From: Zingiber officinale
Lineage: Eukaryota > Streptophyta > Magnoliopsida > Zingiberales > Zingiberaceae
Assembly (NCBI RefSeq): GCF_018446385.1
Contig: NC_056000.1
Location: 49,694,722 to 49,758,721, forward strand
DNA length: 64,000 nucleotides
Direction of reading: 5' to 3'
Shown here one piece after another: positions 23,382 through 32,175 of this stretch (position 1 is its first letter; every line of letters starts with the position of its first letter). The position numbers and the translations under genes are program-made. Under the pieces are notes generated by a model. That model worked only from the letters and a program-made list of their open reading frames with translations, had not been told where the DNA came from and searched no databases.

Positions 23382-24520
23382 TCACGTGCTCCCTCCGCTG
23401 TCTCCTTCTCCGACGCCACCCGACCCATTACACACTCTCCGTATCGGCCGTGGGCAGTACACCACCCAGGACTGCTGGTGGTGCTCCGGCGAACTTTCCT
23501 CCTTCGGCTCCCGCTTGACCTGCGTTGTCTGAGGCTCGCACTTGTTCTTGTCGTCCTCGCGTTCCCGCTTCCCTCCGATCGTCATCCCGAAGAGCCTCGG
23601 CCGCAGCCCCAGCCACGGCGCAGTGCTCGTCGCCTCCTCCACCATCACCTCCGCTTCTAACTCCGCCGAGGCGTCGGCCTCGACGGAGTCTTCCTCTTCC
23701 CCGTCCACCCGCGTCGCCGGCATCAGCTCCAGTAGCGTCGAGGGCAGAGCTTCCGCCTCTCTGCCGACGCCCTCGTCCGTGTGCTTGGACACAAGGGCAG
23801 CGATGTGGTTGCACAATCTCTTCATCTTGGCGAGCTCGCGGCAAAGCCGGGAGTTTTCTTTCCTGAGCCGTTCGTTCTCCCCCACCAGTTCAGCCGAACC
23901 GCTGGGTCCAGGTGTCACCGTAGGCGGTGTGGACGGCGGCCCAGGGGAGGAGCTCGACCAGATGGCCTGCTCCTCCGCCGAGTTCTCCGGAGTCTCCGGT
24001 CGGTTTAACGGAATAGCAACTGGGAGCGGCGCCATAGCGGTCGGCGCAGATGGGGCAATTTTCCGGCGGTGAATGTCACATAGGAGGCGCTTTTCGCCTC
24101 TGCGGAAGCAATCATTGGCGAACTCCCATCGATCCGGCACAGTCTTCCGAAAACCCTATCAAAAAATCGCCCAACAAACGCTAAAAATTCAGGAATACAA
24201 AAGCAGCAAAAGATCGAGCGTTGCGATCGGGAGCCACTGACATAGGTGTTGAGCTGGCGGACGAAGCTGGAGAAATTGTTGTGCTTGAAGTACTTCGGAA
24301 GTAGATCCCTCGCGAACTCCGCCGGCTGCCACACGACGAACGTCGACCCTTCATCGTTCCACGAGATCATGTCGTCCACCGACGGATCGTCCACCAGTTG
24401 ATACGTCTTCGTCAGGAACGGCGTGGGAAGCGTCCTTTGCCCCTCCGCGCCAAGGGGAACAAACTCCGCCACATCGGCGGCCTTGTCGTCTGTCGGAAGC
24501 ACGGTGTTCGTAGTCGCCAT
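23382..24520 (-). CDS. HSFB2: Class B heat stress transcription factor, HSFB2-like
   Basis: This nuclear DNA-binding protein recognises heat shock elements; class B HSFs mostly act as repressors or attenuators. Exon 1 is 24242-24520 and exon 2 is 23382-24155, joined at the intron position conserved in plant HSF DNA-binding domains (NTY|GFRK), with an 86 bp intron. The product is 350 residues. DNA-binding domain about 31-125 (starts [10 protein letters not shown], contains [15 protein letters not shown]); leucine-zipper-like HR-A/B region about 182-215; basic stretch GGKRERE near 287. The repressor tetrapeptide LFGV of class B is present as LFGM at 281-284, followed by TIGGKR as in B2 members. 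No AHA activation motif is seen. An acidic linker at 244-268 is notable. B2 is favoured over B1 and B4 by the LFG(V/M)xIGxKR context; the exact paralogue is uncertain. Confidence 0.92.
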
Positions 24521-24615
24521 CGCCGACCGCTCGACGGAGTGCCAACGAGGAAGTTCTCGATCCCTCTGGAAGAAAGAGATACGAGCAGAGGAAAGGGAAA
24601 GAACGGGACGGAAGC

Positions 24616-24633
24616 ATCTAGAATTTTCGAGTC
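24616..24633. promoter_or_regulatory. Candidate heat shock element upstream of HSFB
   Basis: The sequence ATC TA GAA TT TTC GA GTC holds two perfect inverted GAA units with correct 2 bp spacing and a partly matching unit on each side. It lies about 100 bases before the HSFB start codon. Plant class B HSF genes are typically heat inducible through such sites, so self- or cross-regulation by HSFs is plausible. It may fall inside the 5' UTR. Confidence 0.4.
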
Positions 24634-26066
24634 TTCTTTAATATTGACGAAATTCTGAAATCTAATTGTAGATTTTCCTTTTTTTTTTTTTCTCCTGAAT
24701 ACTCTATATTTTATTTTTGGCCAAAAAAAAAACACAGAAGGAAGGAAGGAGCAATCTTTTATTTTAAATATTAAATAAATATATTTTTTTCCTGAAACAG
24801 TACGTCTAAATTATTCTGTTATAAATATTATCAAATTAACTTAACATTCTTATTAGATGAATTATAAATTCTAAAAAAATATTAAAGTATTATCAAAAAT
24901 TAACATGGGAGATACATTCTGTCTTAAATTTTGAATTTCTATTTAAATCATAAAAATAAAAAGTTATTAAAAATAAAAAAAAAATTAAGTTATAAATTTA
25001 AAAAATATAAACAACAGTTATGTAGTAGTTTTGATCTAAAATTACTATATAATTATTTTTTTATTAAAATTTCAAATTTAAACATATGGAGACACTTATG
25101 AAGCCATTAAATTTTATTCATATTTTAAAAATGATCAAACAATTCAAAAATAATTATTTTAATAAATATTAATATATAACTATTTTATTCATATTAGTAT
25201 ATAACTATTAATATTAATATTAATTTTACACTTGAGGTATAAACTCGTGGTCAACTAAACTTCCAAATAGATTAAATAACTTTAAAATATTAATGTAATA
25301 CTTTTATCTAAAATTACGGTTTTCTATTTAAATTTTAAATCTAAATATAGAGATGCAATTTATGGTCATTGTTATTTTTATTTAAATTAAAATTTAAGTT
25401 ATTAATTTTAAAATAAGTTATTTACAAATATATAAATTCTAGCTAACCCATTTATATATTTGGGTCGAATTATATTATTTTAAAACTTTATTTTTGTTAA
25501 TAGTGCTTCAAATATGTCATCACTCTATATCAATGGTGCAAGCATTAAATGTAATTATAAAACTTTTTAATTATAAGGATGTTTTAATTCTTTTTAAGAC
25601 TCATTCCTTCTTTGTTTCTTAGTATTTTATTACTAATTAAGCAAGAGCAAGTAGTCTTATTCTCTAAAACGATAAGCTTCCCTGATTACTATTTATCTGT
25701 TGGTTGCAACTATGCTTTGGGAAGAATTGTTATGCAAAAAGCTTAATGTTCAATGTTGTTAGTTATTTTGTAGGTGGATAAGAGGAAGCCAGAAAGATTA
25801 ACATCCAGATTCACCAAGTGCTAAGATAATGAATTTAAGAACATATTTTTTTGCCAAGAATTAAATTAAACACTTCGATTGCATTTGCTATGATGTAAGA
25901 ACATTTTGGTGAGAATTCAATGCTACAATCCTTGCAAAAGGCTTTAATAATAGCATTGCTTTGTCCAATTGCCTCCAAAATTGAGAAGTATGCAGCACAG
26001 ATCTTTCAGTTCTCTTCATCTCTGATTACTTGAATAGTGCAGCTTCAGCTAAGGGGAAACTGAATT
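24634..26066. other. AT-rich intergenic sequence between HSFB and ATXR6
   Basis: Very AT-rich from about 24660 to 25600, without open frames or recognisable repeats apart from a short GGAA run near 24739. The right part, from about 25700, probably includes the ATXR6 3' UTR. No gene found. Confidence 0.6.
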
Positions 26067-27536
26067 TTACACAAAATGCTCAGTTGGGTATTCTTGTTCA
26101 CTGCCATTGTAGTCATAATACAACCGCTCGCCCTTTGTTATATCTCGGTTTGCAATCAGGAGAACACGAGATTCACCATTCATGCTGAACCGAACACATT
26201 TGAGATTCTGTTTCTTCTTTCCATCCCTGCTTTACAATGAGTATTAGTTGCTGAGCATGCAAAAGAGAAATTTGTTGGATTCAATGCAAGTTAAATCACC
26301 TTGTGTGGTTGTTGATGCCATTGATGAACCGAGCAATGTTGCTTAGCTGATCAGGGCATATTACAAGGCTCTTTGAAGGATCATTTGCTGAAAGCAATGT
26401 CATCATGCTATCACCATCATCATGTTCTCTATTCTTCAGGTAATCAACATCGCCAACATATTCAGTCACAATGGTTAGGTCTCTGATGAACCTATCAGCC
26501 TCCACTGTGAATCTGTTGTAGGCAATGACGATGTAAAATTAAGGGTGACACATTCACGGATTGCAAACAAAGACACAATATATGGAAGATGCTAACCCTT
26601 CAAGAGGATCATAAACCACCATCAGAGGAGGACATTCTCCATTCTCCATCATTTTCTTACAAAGGTTCAAAGTTTCAGTGTCTTCCTTGGACAACACCTG
26701 CATTTATCATCATCCATCACTTTAACATAATTGAAAGAAAGATTGCAACTTAGATTTCATCACTCAAAGTGACTGTTCATAGTTGATCTGGAGCTATGAA
26801 TTAATCAAATGTGAATTGTAAAAACTCAATCTTGTATTGAGTTTGAATTCATAATCTATGTGATTGAGATCAGAAAGAATCCAAGGAATCCTTTACCTGC
26901 ATCCCTCCTTTCTCATAGCAAGCGCAATTCGCCAACCTGGGAGCCATTCCAGGGCGGTAAGTGAGCTCGTTGCTGAACACGGCGCCAGTGGCCGTCAAAG
27001 CAGTGGCCAAGGATGCCATCTGCTCCAGCCTCCGGCCTGGATCCTCACTAGGGTTGAAAGGTAGAAGCTTTCTCTTTTTCTTCGCCACCGCCAACCCTCC
27101 TGATCGCTTCTTTCTCTTCCTGGACCCAAGATCATCCGGTTCCAAAGACCACTGTATCCGGAAGAAATCGACGATCTTGGTCTGTATCAGAGGGAACTCT
27201 GCAATCAAAATCGGCAGATGAATTGAGCGCAATGAAATGCAGCGTTGGGGGAATAGAAAAGGGGGAATCAGGAAAGGACTCACGCTTCGGTTTTTTGTCG
27301 GCGGCGCACAAGGGGCAGAACCAGAGACCCTTCGGGACGCAGGCGAGAATAGGGCGGAGGCAGAAGGTGTGGAACCCTCGATCGCATTTGTCGCAGAGGA
27401 GGAGCTCGTCGTCGTCGTCGCCAGAGTGGCATTCCTCGCATACGGTGGCGTCGTAGCGATACGCCTTGGCGTCGGCCGGAGGGGAGCGGAGGGGGGAAGC
27501 GCGGGTTCGCCTCCTGAATGGGGTTTTGGGAGCCAT
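26067..27536 (-). CDS. ATXR6: ATXR5/6-type histone H3K27 monomethyltransferase (PHD-PIP-SET)
   Basis: It monomethylates H3K27 on newly replicated chromatin, keeping heterochromatin silent and preventing over-replication. Exons in coding order: 27284-27536, 26897-27198, 26597-26697, 26300-26512, 26067-26226; all joins keep phase and give 342 residues, close to Arabidopsis ATXR6. The PHD finger is C4HC3: C33, C36, C48, C51, H56, C59, C74, C77. A perfect PCNA-interacting box QTKIVDFF lies at 90-97, then a basic stretch (GSRKRKKR, AKKKRK). The C-terminal SET domain keeps RFINGINNH and GERLYYDYNG, and the protein ends in YPTEHFV, the family ending. Upstream E2F sites fit S-phase expression. Nothing broken is seen. 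The PIP box and short length separate it from other plant SET proteins; ATXR6 is favoured over ATXR5, which carries a longer, plastid-targeting N-terminus. Confidence 0.94.
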
Positions 27537-27603
27537 GCGAAGCGACCGAAGAATGAAGACGGAGCAAAGAAGTGGATCTATAAAAGCGCGCGGGGACGAT
27601 TTG

Positions 27604-27613
27604 TTTTGGCGCG
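27604..27613. promoter_or_regulatory. E2F site, distal, upstream of ATXR6
   Basis: TTTTGGCGCG lies 68 bases before the ATXR6 start codon and matches the E2F consensus TTTSGCGCS closely. It works together with the palindromic site 25 bases further upstream. Arabidopsis ATXR5 and ATXR6 are known cell-cycle, E2F-linked genes. Confidence 0.65.
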
Positions 27614-27637
27614 CACACTCCCGGCAACAGCTCGAAA

Positions 27638-27649
27638 TTTGGCGCCAAA
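27638..27649. promoter_or_regulatory. Palindromic E2F site upstream of ATXR6
   Basis: TTTGGCGCCAAA is a perfect 12 bp palindrome and a textbook E2F/DP binding site, about 100 bases before the ATXR6 start codon. Its placement beside the second site in a short GC-rich island makes a core-promoter role likely. Confidence 0.8.
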
Positions 27650-27679
27650 TTATTGTTTTTTCCCAGCAATAGAGAAGGA

Positions 27680-28330
27680 ATCTTACAGTAGGAACCCATA
27701 AAGACCTTACGTATTATAACCAATTAACCATTTAAAAAAAAACTAAAATATATTTAAAAATTCAAATATCAAACATATATTAATTTTATTTTTTCTTTAT
27801 TTAACTAGATTCCTAAATAAAATTCCACTAAAATTATTTTTAGTCGTAATTTATTACAAAAACATATATATTCAGATATATTGCAATTAAAACAATAAAG
27901 CATTCTAGAAAATACAGAGAATGGAGCCAAATTTTTTTTTTTTCAAACAAATGGAATCGATTTTTATCAAAAATCGAACCGAATCGAATCGAATCGAATT
28001 TTTAATAAAATCAAATAAGACGAATCGAACAAATTGAATAAACTAATTTTTTCTAAAAATTTAGTTTAACTTAATAAAATTTGATTCGGTCAAAAACTTA
28101 TGGTGTAAAAAATCGATTTGGTTCAAAAATTCGATCTATTCGATCAATTCAGTTTAATCGAATAAAAAAATTCAAAATCGAATCCGAACCGAATTAATCA
28201 TTTTTTTAAATAAATCTGACTGATTTTTTAAATTCGGTCCATTTAATCAATTTATTCGATTTAATCGAACTTTTATTCACCCCTAATAATAAGATATTAA
28301 AGAGAATAAACAATGTGAATAAGATCTGTT
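27680..28330. repeat. AT-rich repeat with GAATCG words, unclassified
   Basis: From about 27940 to 28290 the words GAATCGAATCG, TCGGTTCG-like forms and their complements recur on both strands (for example AATCGAACCGAATCGAAT, later ATTCGATTTAATCGAAC). The segment ends ATTCACCCCTAATAAT. Such sequence recurs in plant introns and promoters and is usually a non-autonomous transposon remnant, but I could not delimit its ends. No gene is seen here. Confidence 0.4.
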
Positions 28331-28374
28331 TAATATGTAAAATGATGAAGATGGACAACTAAGTTTGAGAGCAT

Positions 28375-29005
28375 GACAACCACTATCATTCTCCACTTCC
28401 TTCAATTCATCAAGTCTGAACTGTTCCAGTGATTCAACTAGCTGCGTCTATAAACAAAACACAAAAGATGCGAATATTAGCAAAATATTTTGACTCTGGT
28501 TCTCTGCAAGGTACAAATCTAATTTTAATTATAACTTCTAGGAAAGTTTTTTTTTTTTAATTGACATCAGTTTACACCGATTAATTTTGAAGATGACCAA
28601 CCGACAAATCAAGTTTAGGATTCAGATTCCTAATATAAGGGAAGGAGCCATGTTTTCAAGAACTGGACTCTGGATGGTGCTGCAAGAACCACACAACCAT
28701 ATCCAATAGCATCCAAAGCTTTTCCTCCCAATCACTTCTATCAGCTCTTTAACAGATCACAAAAGGCAACTATACTTCTCATGATACTTTTTGCAATGAA
28801 ATTCAATGCAATTATTTGACTCGAGATTTGGATTGTTAGGATTGTCATTGGACAGGAAAGATGAAAAATATTTGCTTTGTTTCCTAAGAATGGCTGAGTG
28901 GCAGTGGAACCACTCAGGTTTCCTATCTTTGTTCATTAAGTGAATACTAGCATCACTAGTTGCTTGGTCACTGATCTTGTTCAAAATCTTAGTCAGATGG
29001 ATCGT
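28375..29005 (-). pseudogene. Decayed BTB/POZ-domain gene fragment
   Basis: Three colinear pieces on the minus strand resemble plant BTB/POZ proteins of the At1g63850/At3g05675 type, which serve as CUL3 ligase adaptors. Piece one (about 29003-28760) reads DASIHLMNKDRKPEWFHCHS, then SKYFSSFLS and NNCIEFHC, the start of a BTB fold. Piece two (about 28715-28630) reads ALDAIGYGCVVLAAPSRVQF then LKTWLL. Piece three (about 28450-28375) reads TQLVESLEQFRLDELKEVEN after an intron-like acceptor. Piece one ends in a stop soon after HEKYSCLL, further stops and a frame change lie before piece two, and the N-terminus is replaced by repeat sequence. It looks like a broken host gene, with its 5' side cut by a mobile element. 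Confidence 0.55.
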
Positions 29006-30320
29006 CGGATAAGATAGCGAGAATGTTGACCGAATTACGACATCCTGAAAGGGGGGAGGGTATGCTGAGATGACCTTTATGTTGACCAAGTCTTCAGAAG
29101 TCATCTGATCAACGTTACCTGCAGCCAGCGACCAAGTCCTCCCGATCCCTGGTACCCCGAGACTCGAGGTGGATCCAACGTATGAGTAATAGACTAATAA
29201 TATAATAATGAGATAAATGAGGGGCGAGTATGGAAAACATACCCTAGCCCAAAGGGCGCCCTCGGATGGGACGCTGGTCAAATTGTCGTAATCCGGAAGA
29301 GTAGATGACTCTGATCAAGTTGGAGAGCTGGATCTAATGATGAGGAGCCGGATGCGGTGTGGAGTCGGAAGCAGCAACGGGAAACCGGATGCGACCTCGG
29401 CACGCAGACCGAGCTATGACATCGGCACGCAAGCCGGGATACAACATCAACACACAGGTCAGGATAGAATATAGACACATAGGTCGGGATAAAAAAGGGC
29501 ACGAAGGCCGAAACAAGACAACGACACACAGGGCAAGACATGACATATAGACGGGATCAACGCATAGGTTGGAACACAGTGCACAAGTCAGATCGGCGCG
29601 AAGGCCGGAACTGCATAACAGCAGGAAGGCTGAGAATAACAATAACAACCAAGAACCCCGAGAGTCGACAGTGTTATGTGGTCAGCTCTGACAACAGGGG
29701 TGCAGGCCTCGATGCACAGGCTGCTGGTGTGCCGAGAGGAAAAAGGGGACACGTGGACTGCTGGCGCACCGAGGGGGAGGTGGTGTTGTCATCCAACCGT
29801 GAACAGCGGAGAGGAGGCTACCGACAGGCAATTGTGGATGCCGGATAGAAGGGTCGGCCAACTAAAGATGGAGTAAAAGAGGTGATATTCACGTGAGGGA
29901 TCAGCGACGTGCGTCAAGGGATGAGGGAGGCGGAGCCAACGTCCGGTGTCAACGTCCAGATGTGAGGCGACCACGAAGCGAGCGGTGAGCAATGAGGGAG
30001 ACGACGAGCACTCATTAGTGGCAACCTAGTGGCAGGAGAGAAAAGAAGGGATGACGATGTCCTCATGTAGTTCTGCGCAGCAGCGGTGGTGTGAAGAGGA
30101 GAAGGGGCGGCTGTCGGTGTCGGTTGGTGGGCTCATGCGGCTAGGAGGGTGACGCTGAGTCTGTCTGGTGGCGGCGTCGTGAGGAAGAACAAAGCTCTCC
30201 CCTCCCCCCTACTCCTGGCGGCTACGACGAGAGGAGGAGAGGAGCGTCAAGGCCGGTCAGCGGTGGCGGCGGCGAAGCAAAAAACACGAACCCCCCTCGC
30301 ACAGTACCTCTTCCCCTCTC
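29006..30320. mobile_element. GC-rich transposon-like block, family unknown
   Basis: A compositional island with no host gene signature. It starts where the BTB similarity stops and ends against the target site of the Tourist-like MITE. It contains a cluster of about six units of 25 bp at 29399-29548. Open frames here are on both strands, short, arginine-rich and without motifs, typical of GC-rich noncoding DNA. Clustered short subterminal repeats occur in several DNA transposon groups, but terminal repeats were not found, so I cannot name the class. Confidence 0.4.
29399..29548 (+). repeat. About six tandem units of 25 bp
   Basis: Units follow the pattern GGCACGCAAGCCGGGATACA plus five bases (variants GGCACGCAGACCGAGCTATG, AGACACATAGGTCGGGATAA). 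Spacing is 24-25 bases throughout. More diverged units may continue to about 29640. Confidence 0.75.
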
Positions 30321-30795
30321 TTAGGCTCTGTTTATTTGGGAGAGTGGAAAGTAAAAATTAAAAAAAAGTTTCCACAGTGGAAAAGTTTCCATCGTTTACT
30401 TCATTAAAATTTTCCGAAGGAAAAGTAACGCAATCCATCAGCGGATAATTTGGGAGCCAAAATCGATCACCTCAAAATCGGACGGAAAGCAGCGGATGGA
30501 AAAAAAAATAACGCATGTACCCCTTTTGCATTCGCAAAATTACATCATATACAAAAAAAAATGACGCATGTAGCATTTTTAACTCACAAAATTACACTAT
30601 GTACCAAAAAAATGACGCATGTATTTTTTTTATTTATAAAATTACATCACAAGTATTCACCTTCCTCTATCAAGGTAAACAAGTGTGCAAAGGAAAAGAT
30701 TTCTTCACCCTTTCTTTTCTCTTCCTCCAAAGATAACTTTCTATCGTTGATTCCTTTCTTTTCCTCATCCACACTCTAGAGTAAACATAGCATTA
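30321..30795. mobile_element. Harbinger/Tourist-type MITE with TTA target duplication
   Basis: A 469 bp element (30324-30792) starts GGCTCTGTTTATTTG and ends, read inwards from the other side, TGCTATGTTTACTC, giving imperfect terminal inverted repeats. It is flanked by TTA on both sides (30321-30323, 30793-30795), the target preference of PIF/Harbinger elements. The interior carries three tandem units of about 50 bases, each with ACGCATGTA and AAATTACA, at about 30507-30655. No transposase is present. Confidence 0.8.
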
Positions 30796-31995
30796 AGCTC
30801 TAAATAATGGAATGATGAAATTGCCCCTCCTTCCCCTCCTAATTACTACTTTGCTATCAAGATATATCCGTATCAGTCACCAAAACCATAACTTTTCAGC
30901 TGAACTAGATTGTTCCATATGCATAAATGACTTTCTTTTTCATGCTTTATTCAGAATGGCCAAGGTTTAGAGGTCTGTGAATGAAGAAAAAGGATAAATT
31001 TTCAAAATCCAAGTTTAAAATACTATAATTTTGAACAAAACTCTTATCAAACTGACATTGGTTAGCACCATTTTTAGTGTGTTTTCTTGGAATTTTCCTG
31101 ATTGTGGACTACCATTAATAATCCGATTTTGATTTAATTCAATCAAACTTAATAATCTGAACCCAAAGTGTTAAGCCGTCGTGTACTTGACCCATAAAAG
31201 GCTATCAAAGGAGAGAAGAGAGAGTAAGACCCAAGCCATGGAGAACAAGGTATGTTTTTTATTTTGATGATTTATCTAGCTCTAGACTTTAGATGGTCTA
31301 TATTGGGTAGGAAGTTTTTCAACCTGTGGCATCAAAGCCTCCATGTACAGATTTAGTACTGTGGTTTATCGAGAGACAAATTCAGTGGCCCATGCCCATT
31401 GCAGACTGTAGCAGCCACAGCCACTACACCTACAGCTGCATCCATCACTAGTGATCTATCTAGTGCAGCCAACCATTGATGTCTGACCAGTAACCTGATT
31501 TAGAAGGTGGCCACACAGAAGTGCAGTGGCAAAACAAGACTTGGGTCATCATTGGAGAGGTTCCCAAACTTAGAGTTGATGATTTGATAAGTAAAATATA
31601 TTGGAATGCTAAAGTTCTCCATCATTAAATACTTTCAAAAAAAAAAAAAAAGTTGAACCAAACTACTTGCTTCAGAACAAAGTTTGTAATCAAATTAGTT
31701 AATTTTCAGACCTAAGTTTTGATTTGCTCAGGATTTGAATTATTTAATTGTCAAACTAAAGTTTTATTTAAAGTACCAAATTCAAATGTTGATCCTTCCA
31801 ATCTGCAATTGGTTTCTAACGAAAAAGGAAGGAGACACACTGTAGCAACCAGAAATGTTTGATGATCACATTCTATGTTAAGTTGTTGGCCACATCAACT
31901 ATAAGGAAGCAATGATTCAAATTAAATGAAGGATGAGATGATCCAATAGCACAGGTCAGTGTTTGAGACCTTGTACAGCTCCCGCACATCAACCC
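30796..31995. other. Intergenic sequence, no gene identified
   Basis: AT-rich. A small gene-start-like spot exists at 31239-31250, where ATGGAGAACAAG is followed by GTATGT and preceded by a TATA-like ATAAAAGG at about 31194, but no further exon of such a gene could be found downstream. Confidence 0.5.
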
Positions 31996-32175
31996 TATCG
32001 GTTGGAAAGCGGTCTACAAGACCAAAAAGGATGCTAAGGGAAATACTGAATATTTTGAGGAAAGACTAGTGGCAGAGCAATTCACACTGAAGGAAGGAAT
32101 TGATCATGTTGAAACCTTCTCACCAATATTCTCTACAAGATTTGTTCAAGATCATTATGGTATTACTTGCACATA
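31996..32175 (+). mobile_element. Ty1/copia reverse transcriptase fossil fragment
   Basis: About 180 bases translate to the start of the copia RT domain, with GWKAVYKTKKDAKGN, RLVAEQFTLKEGIDH and ETFSP in the expected order. No LTR, integrase or remaining RT is attached, so it is a small broken remnant of an old element. Confidence 0.8.

Noticed and set aside
23364-24072. Plus-strand open frames opposite the HSF gene
   Set aside because: Shadows of GC-rich HSF codons; arginine-, serine- and proline-rich with no family features.
26961-27701. Plus-strand open frames opposite ATXR6 exons
   Set aside because: Antisense shadows of a clear PHD/SET gene and its GC-rich promoter.
29278-29992. Cysteine-rich frames on both strands in the GC-rich block
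   Set aside because: They follow the 25 bp repeat period, so the apparent cysteine pattern comes from the repeat rather than a protein.
31239-31250. First exon of a gene (ATGGAGAACAAG then GTATGT)
   Set aside because: Start and donor contexts look fine but no continuation exon was found before the copia fragment or beyond.
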